Positions 1 through 8,324 of a stretch of 47,719 nt of DNA are shown here, piece after piece. Every line of letters begins with the position of its first letter. The stretch's first letter is position 1. Both the position numbers and the translations under genes were made by a program. The DNA is taken from positions 1 through 47,719 of the forward strand of contig NZ_BJYS01000052.1 in NCBI RefSeq assembly GCF_007991635.1, in the 5' to 3' direction. This DNA is from Adhaeribacter aerolatus (lineage in GTDB: Bacteria; Bacteroidota; Bacteroidia; Cytophagales; Hymenobacteraceae). Under the pieces are notes generated by a model that worked only from the letters and a program-made list of their open reading frames with translations, did not search any database and had not been told where the DNA came from.

Positions 1-69
1 AGGGGTGGATTATAATGTCCTAAGTCTCTGAAACAATAAACCTTACAGTTGCTTAACTGCCATTAAACA

Positions 70-122
70 AAAGCTGAAAAAGATTCAGACCATTAAAATA
101 GTCTGAATACTTCTTCAGCTTT
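70..122 (-). terminator. Hairpin downstream of ino1, probable terminator
   Basis: Bases 70-78 pair with 114-122 and 83-90 pair with 101-108, with a partly paired internal bulge. The structure sits about 20 bases beyond the stop codon of the inositol-phosphate synthase gene read on the minus strand. The T-rich run on that strand is weak, so termination is an inference from position and stem strength. Confidence 0.55.
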
Positions 123-144
123 AAAATAGATTACCTTCAGCGGA

Positions 145-1470
145 TTACAATACCTCCGTTAGATCTTCGTAATATTCTAAGCCCAAATGCGTTATCAGGT
201 CTTCGCCCATTAAGTGGCGCAAGGTATTTTGCAGTTTAATAAGTTGCTTAAAAATATCGTGCTCGGGGTGTAAACCGGGAGCAGTTTGCGGCGATTTAAA
301 ATAAAAAGATAACCACTCCTGAATGCCCGACATACCGGCTCTTTTTGCCAGGTCGCTGAATAAAGCCAAGTCCAGCACGAGGGGGGCAGCCAGAATTGAA
401 TCGCGGCACAGGAAGTTTACTTTTATTTGCATTTGGTAACCCATCCAACCAAAAATATCAATATTGTCCCAGCTTTCTTTATTGTCGCCGGCCGGTGGGT
501 AATAGTTAATTCTTACTTTATGGTAAATATCGCCGTATAATTCCGGGTTTGTTTCGGGCTGAAAAATATCTTCCAGCACACTTAACTTAGAAACTTCTTT
601 CGTTTTAAAATTATCCGGATGATCCAGTACATAACCATCGCGGTTACCTAAAATATTAGAGGAAAACCAGCCTTTTACGCCCAAAGCCCGCGCCTGTAGG
701 CCAGGGGCCAAAATTGTTTTCATGAGGGTTTGCCCGGTTTTAAAATCTTTACCGCCAATGGGGGTGTTGGTTTGCTTGGCCAACTCAATTAAAGCCGGAA
801 TATCGCAGGTTAAATTAGGTGCACCATTCATAAACGGAACGCCCAGTTTAATGGCCGCGTAAGCATAAATCATAGAAGGGGCAATAGCCGGATTATTATT
901 ACGTAAACCTTCTTCGAAGCTTTCGATGGTTTCATGCGCGGCCGAAGGCTCCAGGTATATTTCAGTTGATCCGCACCAAACCAATACCATGCGGGAGCAA
1001 TCGTTGGCCTCTTTAAAATTCTCAATGTCGTCCATCACCATCTGGGCCAAATCGGCTTTGGTAGCGGCTTGCTTTATATGATCTCCATCCAGGTTAGACA
1101 CATACGACCGATCGAAAACTGCTTTCATCGGCTTGATGGCTTCCAGTTCGGACTTTACGGCGTGCAGCATCATGGGCTCAATAACCTTGGCTTTCAGGGC
1201 TGCTTCAAACACATTATCGTTATACACATCCCAACCACCAAAAACAATATCATTCAGGTCGGCCAGGGGTACAAAGTCTTTAATTTTAGGATTGCGGTTT
1301 TCGGTTCTCTTTCCTAACCGAATATTGCCCATCTGGGTTAAAGAGCCAACGGGCTGCGCCAGGTTCTTTTTTACGGCTTCTACCCCGGCAATTAGCGTGG
1401 TGGCAACCGCACCCAAACCAGGTGTTAATATACCAAGCTTTCCTTCTGCTTTTTCTATGGTATTGTGCAT
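145..1470 (-). CDS. ino1: Inositol-3-phosphate synthase (myo-inositol-1-phosphate synthase)
   Basis: The enzyme converts D-glucose 6-phosphate to 1D-myo-inositol 3-phosphate, an NAD-dependent cytoplasmic reaction that opens inositol and inositol-lipid synthesis. The 441-residue protein starts with a Rossmann dinucleotide-binding loop (GLGAVATT, about residues 18-25). In the middle it carries the family motif GGKDFKTGQT, where catalytic lysines lie, and it ends with the family's typical C-terminal region. Its length fits the bacterial members. The start is the ATG at 1470, about 17 residues before the glycine-rich loop. A hairpin follows the stop. It lies alone, about 440 bases from the upstream phosphatase gene, so it is probably monocistronic. 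In Bacteroidota such enzymes feed inositol phospholipids; that role is inferred here. Confidence 0.95.
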   Translation of the reverse strand: MHNTIEKAEGKLGILTPGLGAVATTLIAGVEAVKKNLAQPVGSLTQMGNIRLGKRTENRNPKIKDFVPLADLNDIVFGGWDVYNDNVFEAALKAKVIEPMMLHAVKSELEAIKPMKAVFDRSYVSNLDGDHIKQAATKADLAQMVMDDIENFKEANDCSRMVLVWCGSTEIYLEPSAAHETIESFEEGLRNNNPAIAPSMIYAYAAIKLGVPFMNGAPNLTCDIPALIELAKQTNTPIGGKDFKTGQTLMKTILAPGLQARALGVKGWFSSNILGNRDGYVLDHPDNFKTKEVSKLSVLEDIFQPETNPELYGDIYHKVRINYYPPAGDNKESWDNIDIFGWMGYQMQIKVNFLCRDSILAAPLVLDLALFSDLAKRAGMSGIQEWLSFYFKSPQTAPGLHPEHDIFKQLIKLQNTLRHLMGEDLITHLGLEYYEDLTEVL

Positions 1471-1912
1471 GTGTTTTGTTTTTGAGTAATAAAACTAAAT
1501 ATATCCGTTGGCTGAAATATTCCCAAAATAGCCAAATTATTCATTGTTAAACCTGCTTTTGCATCATTAATTTATTAATAAAGAAAAACAGGACAACTTA
1601 AAGCATTATATTATTATTTGCTGCATTAAAAATACTTCAAGCATACGAGTTTAAAATCAGTTAATTTTTCTACTTCTGACTTGATATTTAACTAATTAGC
1701 CGATATTAAACATAATTTTAAATATCGAATAGGAATGTTATTAAAATCTGGTAGTTTGGCAAATTGCCAATGCCTATTGCAAATAATAATTGCAGCAATC
1801 GCTTAAACCGAATCTAATCGAAAAAGTTTTATAAAATCTTAGTTAAACCAAGGCTTATGATTTACCATACTTCTATTCCGTTATTCCAGATTAATTGTTT
1901 CACTGGGGCAAA
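1471..1912. other. AT-rich intergenic region
   Basis: This 440-base stretch upstream of ino1 holds no convincing gene. The only structure seen is a short inverted repeat at 1756-1770 (TTGGCAA, one base, TTGCCAA), which could be an operator but has no further support. The ino1 promoter should lie near 1480-1530; a TATATTTA sequence on the minus strand there is a loose match to the Bacteroidota -7 box. Confidence 0.4.
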
Positions 1913-2515
1913 CTAAATATTCAGTTCGCCGGTATGGTTTAACAGCAATATTTGGGCTGTTTCGGCGTAAACCTGAACAATACTGACCGAAGCCGGACTT
2001 ATTTCGAGCCGTTGAAACATATCGAGGTGAATACCGGCAAAGTAGGCCACGGCAGCCTTAATTAAATCTGAATGGCTCACCACCGCCACCGTTTCGTTCG
2101 GGTGCTGATTTGTTAATTTCAAAAGACCGGCAACCATGCGGGTTTGGGCTTCCAGCATTAACTCGCCGCCCGGAATGCGCGTGCCGCTGCGGAAAGAATT
2201 AAAGCGGTTAAATTGCTGCTCATCGGCTAAACTCTCAAAAGCCGCATCTGTCCACTCCCCAAAATTCATCTCCAGAAAATGTTCATCAATTATAGGCCGG
2301 AGGTTTAATATTTTGGCAATGGGGGCGGCGGTTTCTAGGGCTCGCTCCAAGGGGCTGCTGTAAACAGCCGCTATAGCAGAACCAGTGAGGCGCTGCGCTA
2401 ATTTTTGCGCCTGCTCCTGCCCTGCTGGATTCAACGAAACACCGGACAAGCGGCCACTCAGTCGTTTGCCAACCGAATCGGTGGTGGCATGCCGAATCAA
2501 AAGAAACTTGGTCAT
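1913..2515 (-). CDS. Histidine phosphatase family protein (phosphoglycerate mutase-like)
   Basis: A 200-residue cytoplasmic phosphatase of the branch with a phosphohistidine intermediate. The N-terminal RHATT (residues 8-12) is the RHG-type motif with the nucleophilic His and a phosphate-binding Arg. YSSPLERALETA (about residues 56-67) supplies the second Arg, and a later VVSHSDLIKA gives the second catalytic His. The Gly of RHG is replaced by Ala, which is common in this family. Substrate cannot be told from sequence; related enzymes act on phosphosugars, alpha-ribazole phosphate or inositol phosphates. A role with the neighbouring inositol synthase is conceivable but unproven. The start is the ATG at 2515, six residues before the RHAT motif. 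Confidence 0.85.
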   Translation of the reverse strand: MTKFLLIRHATTDSVGKRLSGRLSGVSLNPAGQEQAQKLAQRLTGSAIAAVYSSPLERALETAAPIAKILNLRPIIDEHFLEMNFGEWTDAAFESLADEQQFNRFNSFRSGTRIPGGELMLEAQTRMVAGLLKLTNQHPNETVAVVSHSDLIKAAVAYFAGIHLDMFQRLEISPASVSIVQVYAETAQILLLNHTGELNI

Positions 2516-2716
2516 TTAGTAGGCTTAGTTTACTCTTTTTACTTATTTTCTCTTCCAAATTGCCAGTTATTCTTTTAAAATAAATATTTAACTCCTATAT
2601 ATTTTAACCTTTAAAAGCAAGTACCGCGTTTTCAGGTATTTAGTTTTAAGGTTAACTGTACCCCGGTTAATTTAATATTTATAATTAAAACCAAACCGGT
2701 ACTTCTTGCGTTGGCA

Positions 2717-2815
2717 ATGGACCAAAGCGCAAAACCAGGCATATACAAATATTCCGACCCAATTGTAAAGCTGGTAATGGCCAAACTTAATATATCTAAC
2801 TTTATTCAGAAATAA
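2717..2815 (+). CDS. Possible 32-residue leader ORF before the pyruvyl transferase
   Basis: An ATG at 2717 opens a 32-codon frame (starting MDQSAKPGIYKY, with an internal Met at codon 21) that stops at TAA 2813-2815, one base before the TTG start of the next gene. I recognise no family. The near-abutting stop and start suggest either translational coupling or a short leader peptide. It may equally be a chance frame. It is not a frame-shifted N-terminus of the pyruvyl transferase, because that protein's fold begins just after the TTG. Confidence 0.3.
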   Translation: MDQSAKPGIYKYSDPIVKLVMAKLNISNFIQK

Positions 2816-2816
2816 A

Positions 2817-3926
2817 TTGGATCATACGCATAAAAAGATTCCTCTTAAAATAGGTGTCTTAACTTTTCACCGTTGTATAAATTATGGTAGTTACTGGCAG
2901 GCCCGCTGTTTAACCGAAGGGCTGCAGGCCCGCGGACACCACGCCGAAATCCTCGACCATGATTCGCCGCGGGTAAACCAGACCGAATGGACTTGCGCCT
3001 TTCAACCGGTTTTGCCTACGTCCGTTCCAAAATCAGATTACCCGCTTTACCGCGAAAAAATCCTTAAGTTCTTCCAAATATTCCCCACGCTGCCTTTATC
3101 CAGGCGCTTTGATTTAGAAAATCCGGCCGCCATGGCAGAATACGATTTAGTAGTGGTGGGCAGCGATGAAGTTTGGAATTTATCGCATCCGTGGTTTGGG
3201 GGTTGCTCGTTGTTTTACGGCGATGGCCTGAAAACCGACCGTCTGATTTCTTACGCCGCTAGTTTTGGCAATTACGATGCCGCTTGGGGCATGGAACCCG
3301 CCTGGGCCGAAAAACTCCGGAAGTTTGACATGATTTCGGTAAGAGATGAAAACTCGCAGCTAATAATTAAAAATGCCCTTGGTTTTCAGCCCGAAATGGT
3401 GTTGGATCCGTGCCTGCAGTTTCCGGTAATACCGAACGAAAGAAGTTTAGACCATTTGCCGCAACAATACGTGGCCGTTTACGGGCACAACTTCACTGAG
3501 TCTTTTGCCCGCGAAATCCGGAACTGGGCCAGTACCCGCAAGCTTCCGCTGATTAGCATTGGCTACCGGAACGATTGGGCCGATGAGCAATGGCTTACCG
3601 CCGATCCGCACGATTTTGCGCAATTCATGGCTCGCTCTGAAGCGGTGGCCACCAACTTCTTCCACGGTTGCGTATTTGCCCTCCGTAATGCTAAACCCTT
3701 TGTTTGCGAATCGACACCTTACCGGCGGCATAAATTACAAGGCTTAATGACTAAAATTGGCGGCGAAAAACACTTGCTGCCGGAAGGCACCCCAACCGAA
3801 GTTTATGGTGCCCGGTTAAACGAACCTTTTGATGCCGAAATAACTCAGAAAATTGAGCGCCTGCGGCAAACTTCCAGTGCGTACCTCGATCGGGCTTTGG
3901 GTCTTAAACAACCGCAATTCGCATGA
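2817..3926 (+). CDS. Polysaccharide pyruvyl transferase family protein
   Basis: A 369-residue protein of the CsaB/WcaK type, which adds ketal pyruvate to sugars of surface polysaccharides. The N-terminus shows the family pattern ILTFH-like GVLTFHRCINYGSYWQA followed by 'DHDSPR'. The middle has VVVGSDEVWNLS (the family's GSDQxWN-like motif), then SYAASFG and ISVRDENS. The C-terminal half has the MVLDPCL and ATNFFHGCVFAL motifs. The start is TTG at 2817: the frame is closed by a stop at 2775-2777 and the next in-frame Met falls after about 100 residues, past the first conserved motif. The last four bases overlap the next gene (ATGA), so the two are co-translated. Pairing with an FrhB-like protein is common in capsule and exopolysaccharide loci. 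Confidence 0.88.
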   Translation: MDHTHKKIPLKIGVLTFHRCINYGSYWQARCLTEGLQARGHHAEILDHDSPRVNQTEWTCAFQPVLPTSVPKSDYPLYREKILKFFQIFPTLPLSRRFDLENPAAMAEYDLVVVGSDEVWNLSHPWFGGCSLFYGDGLKTDRLISYAASFGNYDAAWGMEPAWAEKLRKFDMISVRDENSQLIIKNALGFQPEMVLDPCLQFPVIPNERSLDHLPQQYVAVYGHNFTESFAREIRNWASTRKLPLISIGYRNDWADEQWLTADPHDFAQFMARSEAVATNFFHGCVFALRNAKPFVCESTPYRRHKLQGLMTKIGGEKHLLPEGTPTEVYGARLNEPFDAEITQKIERLRQTSSAYLDRALGLKQPQFA

Positions 3927-5308
3927 TAAAACCACTTAGCCCAAAAGATATTGTTTCGTCGGGTTTGTGTATCGGGTGCGGAAGCTGCGTAGCGCAAGCT
4001 AATTTGCCCGGTACCCAAATGAAGTTTGATGGTTACGGGGAATTAAAACCTACCGGCGCCTCGGCGTGGTACCAGCGCCCATCCGAAAGCTTTACCCGCA
4101 CCTGTCCTTTTTCGCCGGCCGCCAAAAACGAAGATTATTTAGCCACCAATCTTTACCCGCTGGCTAAACACCAGGATGCTGCCATTGGGCGCTTTCAAAC
4201 GGCTTACGTGGGTTACGTAGCCGAAGAAGAATTTCGGTTACAGGGCAGTTCGGGCGGCATGGTTACGTGGGTGGCTAATGAATTACTGCGGCAAGGCTTA
4301 ATCGATGGGGTTGCCCACGTGGTAGCGGCTAAAGATCCGCAAACCGAAGGCCGGTACTTTCACTACCGCATTTCGCGTACCGAAGCCGAAATCCAGGAAG
4401 GTGCCAAATCGCGTTATTACCCAATAGAATTAGCGCAAATATTGCAAACCATCCGGGAAGTGCCCGGCCGCTATGCTGTTATCGGCGTGCCTTGCTTTAT
4501 TAAAGCCGTGCAGTTGCTCCGGAACGAAGATCCACTCTTTATGGAACGCATTCCGTTTACGCTGGGGCTTTTTTGCGGTCACATGAAAAGCGCCCGTTTT
4601 ATCGAAAGTTTTGCCTGGCAAATGAATATTCCGGTAAAAGAAATTCAGCAGGTTGAATTTCGCCATAAAGATCCCAACCGTCCGGCCAACTGGTATAATG
4701 CCCAGCTCACTTTACGCGATGGCAGTACGGTTAACCGCGATTGGTGGCATTTGAAAGATGGCGATTGGGGCGCAGGCTTTTACATGAACTCGGCCTGCAA
4801 TTTCTGTGACGATGTGGTGGCCGAAACGGCTGATATTTCGTTTGGCGATGCCTGGGTTGAACCTTATTCTTCGGATGGTAAAGGTACCAACGTGGTGGTG
4901 GTTCGCTCGCCGGTAGTAGAACAACTGGTTGCCGCCGCTATTCAGGCCGGCCGCCTGCAATTAGATACCGTTGACAATAAATTTGTAGAACAAACGCAAG
5001 CGGCCGGCTTCCGGCAACGTCGCGAAGGTTTGGCTTACCGGCTTACCTGGTCGCGGCAGGGCGTACAGCCGCGTAAACGCGTCAGCCCCGATTCGCAAAC
5101 ACTAACCCGGCAACGTAAAATTATTTACCGGGTGCGTAGCTTTATTTCGGCGGGCAGCCACCGGGTATTCTCGTACGCACGCCGGTTGCAAAAACCACAA
5201 CTTTACTTTCTGTGGGCCCGCCTGGTAGCGGCAGTGTATCACGGTTTGGCTTACCACCAAGGCAATTTCAGCGAAATGAAAAAGCGTTTTGCGCAATTAA
5301 AAGGATAG
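3923..5308 (+). CDS. Coenzyme F420 hydrogenase/dehydrogenase beta-subunit family protein (FrhB-like)
   Basis: A 461-residue putative iron-sulfur flavoprotein. The N-terminus carries CxGCxxC (Cys16, Cys19, Cys22) and a further Cys-Pro at residue 61, a ferredoxin-like cluster site. The body holds the FrhB N- and C-domain motifs: GSSGGMVTW, GVPCFIKAVQLL, LGLFCGHMKS, and a second cluster signature CNFCDD followed by ADISFGDAW. About 90 residues after the conserved part are basic and low in recognised motifs. It overlaps the pyruvyl transferase gene by four bases. In glycan loci these two families occur as a pair; the redox reaction is unknown, and F420 itself is not expected in this phylum. A strong terminator follows at 5311-5337. 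Confidence 0.88.
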   Translation: MIKPLSPKDIVSSGLCIGCGSCVAQANLPGTQMKFDGYGELKPTGASAWYQRPSESFTRTCPFSPAAKNEDYLATNLYPLAKHQDAAIGRFQTAYVGYVAEEEFRLQGSSGGMVTWVANELLRQGLIDGVAHVVAAKDPQTEGRYFHYRISRTEAEIQEGAKSRYYPIELAQILQTIREVPGRYAVIGVPCFIKAVQLLRNEDPLFMERIPFTLGLFCGHMKSARFIESFAWQMNIPVKEIQQVEFRHKDPNRPANWYNAQLTLRDGSTVNRDWWHLKDGDWGAGFYMNSACNFCDDVVAETADISFGDAWVEPYSSDGKGTNVVVVRSPVVEQLVAAAIQAGRLQLDTVDNKFVEQTQAAGFRQRREGLAYRLTWSRQGVQPRKRVSPDSQTLTRQRKIIYRVRSFISAGSHRVFSYARRLQKPQLYFLWARLVAAVYHGLAYHQGNFSEMKKRFAQLKG

Positions 5309-5310
5309 GA

Positions 5311-5337
5311 AAAGGCAGGGACAAATCCTGCCTTTTT
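5311..5337 (+). terminator. Rho-independent terminator after the pyruvyl transferase operon
   Basis: A nine-base-pair stem (5311-5319 with 5327-5335), a seven-base loop and a T run lie three bases after the stop codon. It may also serve the minus-strand gene that ends at 5364. Confidence 0.85.
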
Positions 5338-5363
5338 GGTTCTACAATTTTAAACGAGAAGTA

Positions 5364-6317
5364 CTATTCGGGGGAATATTTTACCAAATAGTGAAGGCTG
5401 TTTTGGGCAAGGACTTCCAGCTCGCCTGCTACCCGCAGGATAAGGCTTTCCCAGTCGCCCGCACGTTCCTGCCGGAAGAGCCGCATAGTTGGATACCAGG
5501 GACTATCTTCCCGATTATCCATCCAGCGCCAATCGGCTTCGGCGTGCAGCAACGTCCAAACAGGTACCCCCAGCGCTCCGGCTAAATGAACCGGCATGGA
5601 ATCAACGGAAATTATTAAATCTAAACTGCTTACCACACGGGCAAACTCGTACAAACTAAACTCGCCGGGGTTAATGCCAAACCCGTTCTGCCACCCCGCC
5701 GCTTGGGCATTGGCCTGAAGAATATAAAGCTTAATGCCAGGAACATTGGCGAGCGGCGCCAGCAGTGGAAAAGGAACAGCGCGTTGCTCATTCCAATCAC
5801 CCGGTTTCCAAACCAGTCCAACGGCTAAATGCCCGTTTTCTGACGAGAGTGGTTGTGGCGGCACCTGCAAATACGGGATATCCAAAGGTATGGTATTCAG
5901 AGTAGTTCGGAAAATATGGGGCAATTCCATTATTTCCACATCTATGTCATACTCCACTTCGGGAGTGCCATCGTGCAGCGGCAGTAGTTCGTCAATGCCT
6001 TGTGCGGTTTCTAAAATTGGAATGAGTGGTGCCTGGGCCCATACAATTACTTTGGCAGCAATAGCTTTTAACAACGGTGCGTACCGGATAAACTGAATAG
6101 TATCGCCCAGGCCATGATAACAGCGTACCAGCACCCGCTTGCCTTCGAACGAACTACCGTCCCAAATATATTGAAGATGCCGCGGCCAGTGCCAGCAGGG
6201 CTGGCCGGCCCTAGATTGCAGCACCTTATCGCTAAAATGCCAGGCTTCCTCAAACGCACCACTCCGCATACAACGCATCCAATAATCTGACGTGTCCTCC
6301 TGCTTATCCTGACTCAT
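5364..6317 (-). CDS. Glycosyltransferase family 9-like protein
   Basis: A 317-residue protein resembling ADP-heptose:LPS heptosyltransferases and the GT domain of TPR-glycosyltransferase fusions. Residues around 65-85 (LVRCYHGLGDTIQFIRYAPL) form the N-terminal GLGD donor-domain motif. LAVGLVWKPGDW starts the second Rossmann-like domain, and the C-terminal part has the nucleotide-sugar-binding pattern LDLIISVDSMPVHLAGALG followed by PVWTLL. The first 50 residues look like a single remnant of a TPR-type helical repeat (ayWmRcmRsGaFeeAW). No signal peptide is visible, as expected for a cytoplasmic transferase. It is convergent with the pyruvyl transferase operon and upstream of nothing but the intergenic region; with the glycosidase gene behind it (65-base gap) it may form a minus-strand transcript. 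Confidence 0.8.
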   Translation of the reverse strand: MSQDKQEDTSDYWMRCMRSGAFEEAWHFSDKVLQSRAGQPCWHWPRHLQYIWDGSSFEGKRVLVRCYHGLGDTIQFIRYAPLLKAIAAKVIVWAQAPLIPILETAQGIDELLPLHDGTPEVEYDIDVEIMELPHIFRTTLNTIPLDIPYLQVPPQPLSSENGHLAVGLVWKPGDWNEQRAVPFPLLAPLANVPGIKLYILQANAQAAGWQNGFGINPGEFSLYEFARVVSSLDLIISVDSMPVHLAGALGVPVWTLLHAEADWRWMDNREDSPWYPTMRLFRQERAGDWESLILRVAGELEVLAQNSLHYLVKYSPE

Positions 6318-6382
6318 TCGGGTTTTAGTTGGGTATTATTTTTACGATTAATTATTAGGCTGAATTAAAAATAGAATGATTT

Positions 6383-7267
6383 TTAAGCGTAACGGCGCAT
6401 CATAGTCACGCAAAAATCGGCAAATTCTTCTACTTTTTGGGGCGGCGAGGTATGATGCGGCTGAATACCTCTGGATTCGGGCGTAAAGCAGAACGTTACG
6501 GTTAAATCAAATTCTTCCAACTTTTTCATAACATGGTCAAACCATTTATCGGCATCCGGCCGAAGCCAATCGGCCCAGCTTAAACCAGTACGCAGGCGTT
6601 TTACGCCTAATTTTCGAAGCCAATCTACGGCTGCATCCAACCGGTGATCTTCAAAATGGAACCATTGGCAAATCCCAAACTCGGGGGTATAATCCGAAAA
6701 ATGCTTTAGTGCCAGTTTAGGTGTGCCATCTTCGCGCAGCAATCCCATGTGAAAGTGGCGGTAATACGAAGAGCCTTCGGCTTCGCGGTGGCGGGTAGTT
6801 GCTTCCCAGGTGCGAGGCAAATCGTACAGGCTGTACCAATGCGCCCGGTCCACGCGGCCCATTAACAATTCGGCAGTTCGGCGCAAACCAAACTCCTGCA
6901 CTTCTTCTGCCCCAAAGCTCGAAATACCCACTTCGGTTACCCAAACAGGCAAGTTAGTTACTGCCTCAATTTCGGCTATTTTATCGGGCCATTCGTGTAT
7001 TTGCCAGAGATTCCAGTCGAGCGGAAAGCCGTGTACAGCTACAGCATCCAGGTTTTCGAGCGCGCCGTGTTTTTCTAATTTTTTAATAAAATGCGGGTCA
7101 ATGGGCGAAATACCACCCAGCACCCTTAAAATTCCCGGATTTTCGGCTTTTACGGCTTCCGCCGCTATTCTTACCATGTTACCGAAAATCTCCCATTCTG
7201 GATCAATTTCAAATGCCCAATGCGATTTATTATTTGGTTCATTCCAAAACTTAACTGCTTCAATCAT
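6383..7267 (-). CDS. Clan-A glycoside hydrolase, beta-xylosidase-like (GH39-like), with permuted barrel order
   Basis: A 294-residue protein with glycosidase clan-A motifs in an unusual order. WNEPNN lies at residues 8-13 (Glu10, expected acid/base at the end of barrel strand 4). VWVTEVG lies at 108-114 (Glu112, expected nucleophile on strand 7). Residues 198-294 then look like strands 1-3 (GVKRLRTGLSW, then TVTFCFTPES), ending in MMRRYA, which would normally precede the WNEPN strand. The start is well fixed: a TAA stop lies two codons upstream of the ATG at 7267, so no N-terminal barrel half is missing upstream in this frame. No signal peptide is seen. Such xylosidase-like proteins often sit with glycosyltransferases in exopolysaccharide regions, as here. 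Substrate is unknown. Confidence 0.75.
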   Translation of the reverse strand: MIEAVKFWNEPNNKSHWAFEIDPEWEIFGNMVRIAAEAVKAENPGILRVLGGISPIDPHFIKKLEKHGALENLDAVAVHGFPLDWNLWQIHEWPDKIAEIEAVTNLPVWVTEVGISSFGAEEVQEFGLRRTAELLMGRVDRAHWYSLYDLPRTWEATTRHREAEGSSYYRHFHMGLLREDGTPKLALKHFSDYTPEFGICQWFHFEDHRLDAAVDWLRKLGVKRLRTGLSWADWLRPDADKWFDHVMKKLEEFDLTVTFCFTPESRGIQPHHTSPPQKVEEFADFCVTMMRRYA

Positions 7268-7636
7268 ATTTTAATTTGTGTCGGTTTATTCGCCGAATCA
7301 CCATACGGAGATTATGCCCGGCAGTTCGGCGCGGCGGCAAATATAAAATCATTCCTGGGTTAGAATCTCAAATAAAGCACCTCTCTTCTTTACTTCAACC
7401 GCTAAATAAAACCTTAATACTAAAATTATACCGTTCCGCTGGGTTAGATCAACAAAAGGTAAACTCCTGGCTTTACACCAAGTGTAAGCTTCCTTTAATT
7501 AGGACCAATTAGAAGTAAAGTAAAATATCCATTTTAAGGATAAAGCAAAAAGCTACTACTAACGCTATAGGTACAACGACATTTCCCGCAGCTACCTGGC
7601 TCTTCTGTAATTGAATTGGGTTATCACGTGCCCTTG
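7268..7636. other. Intergenic region with no supported gene
   Basis: The stretch between the glycosidase start and the IS relic holds a 78-codon plus-strand open frame at 7276-7512. It is rich in rare-looking codons and matches no family I know, so I do not call it. The glycosidase promoter on the minus strand should lie just above 7267. Confidence 0.35.
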
Positions 7637-7762
7637 CTAATCTTTTACCCAACAATGCAGGCTTCGGTAATCAACGCCACCTTCATCGGCCACTTTTATA
7701 TAGCTCATATCATTAGTGAGATACCTGGCAACAATACGCTCTTCTACGTCTTTTTCTTTCAT
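7637..7762 (-). pseudogene. IS3-like transposase OrfA fragment (41 codons)
   Basis: The minus-strand frame from ATG 7762 to TAG 7637 encodes 41 residues beginning MKEKDVEERIVARYL and ending RSLHCWVKD. This resembles the helix-turn-helix start of IS3/IS150-type OrfA proteins (pattern RYL..D.SY..LA.EYGV.YR.LHRW). It stops after the first helix-turn-helix and no OrfB frame follows, so it is a truncated relic rather than a working element. It lies at the left edge of the peptide-export island, which suggests past insertion activity there. Confidence 0.55.
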
Positions 7763-7778
7763 TTCTGTTAACTTTTTT

Positions 7779-7798
7779 GTCAACCTATATTTAGGACA
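7779..7798 (-). repeat. Probable IS terminal inverted repeat remnant
   Basis: On the minus strand, bases 7798 to 7779 read TGTCCTAAATATAGGTTGAC, beginning with TG as IS3-family ends do. The sequence sits 17 bases upstream of the transposase-fragment ATG, the spacing expected for the left end of such an element. No matching right end was found nearby. Confidence 0.45.
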
Positions 7799-7962
7799 AG
7801 ACAAAGATTAATTCTGATCAAAATCATAAACTACCTAAATTAAATTAACCATAAAAAATATTTAAAAGTCTGTTGACCTTTGAAAGAATACGCAATAAAT
7901 AAGTGTATGATGATTGTCTTTGCCCATAATTTACCAAGCGTTAAGGAAACCCCACAGATAAC

Positions 7963-8023
7963 TAAGGAGGAAGTACTACTCTTATGCCACTAGTTACTCG
8001 CTAGTATAATACCTTCCTCCTTA
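7963..8023. repeat. Stem-loop upstream of the dead precursor gene
   Basis: An 11-base perfect arm (7963-7973, TAAGGAGGAAG) pairs with 8013-8023, and inside it ACTAG (7989-7993) pairs with CTAGT (8001-8005). There is no T run after it, so it is not an obvious terminator. It may be a structured RNA, an operator, or a remnant of mobile DNA. Confidence 0.4.
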
Positions 8024-8082
8024 ACTTATAAAATAATTTTATATGATGCGCACTTAACTCACCTTTCAAACAACTTTAAAAA

Positions 8083-8193
8083 ATGTAAAATTAAGAACAA
8101 TAAGCTTTGATGGCATTAGATGCTACCGAGCTACCTAAAGACATGGGTATTGCTTCACTTTTCAGAAGGGCAACCTACTTAATTATGTTTTAA
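8083..8193 (+). pseudogene. Decayed third double-glycine-leader peptide gene
   Basis: From ATG 8083 the sequence aligns codon for codon, without indels, to the leader of the intact precursor at 8325. Codons 2, 4 and 7 have become TAA stops, while MALDATEL matches VALDAAEL. The ELQQVQGG processing site is lost (ELPKDMGI instead). The open part continues from an internal ATG at 8110 to TAA 8193 (27 codons), with no recognisable mature peptide. The AT-rich stretch before the ATG also resembles the intact copies. This is evidence of a once larger precursor family. Confidence 0.75.
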
Positions 8194-8324
8194 GTATTTA
8201 CGCTTTACCTGCTAAACCTTAATGGTAAAAAGTACTTAATCAAAATTGATAATTAACTCCTTCGATTCTCCCCCAAAGAAGCTTTAAAGTAGAATTAATA
8301 AATCAAAATTTAAAAATTAAAAAC

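Noticed and set aside
7276-7512. 78-codon plus-strand frame before the IS relic
   Set aside because: No family pattern, odd composition, and it overlaps the expected promoter region of the glycosidase gene.
7907-7993. 28-codon frame beginning MMIVFAHN
   Set aside because: Short, without GG motif or similarity to the precursor leaders, and it runs into the stem-loop at 7963-8023.
8238-8249. ATCAA-NN-TTGAT inverted repeat upstream of precursor 1, considered as an FNR-type site
   Set aside because: Half-sites are in the opposite order and the spacing is wrong for TTGAT-N4-ATCAA.
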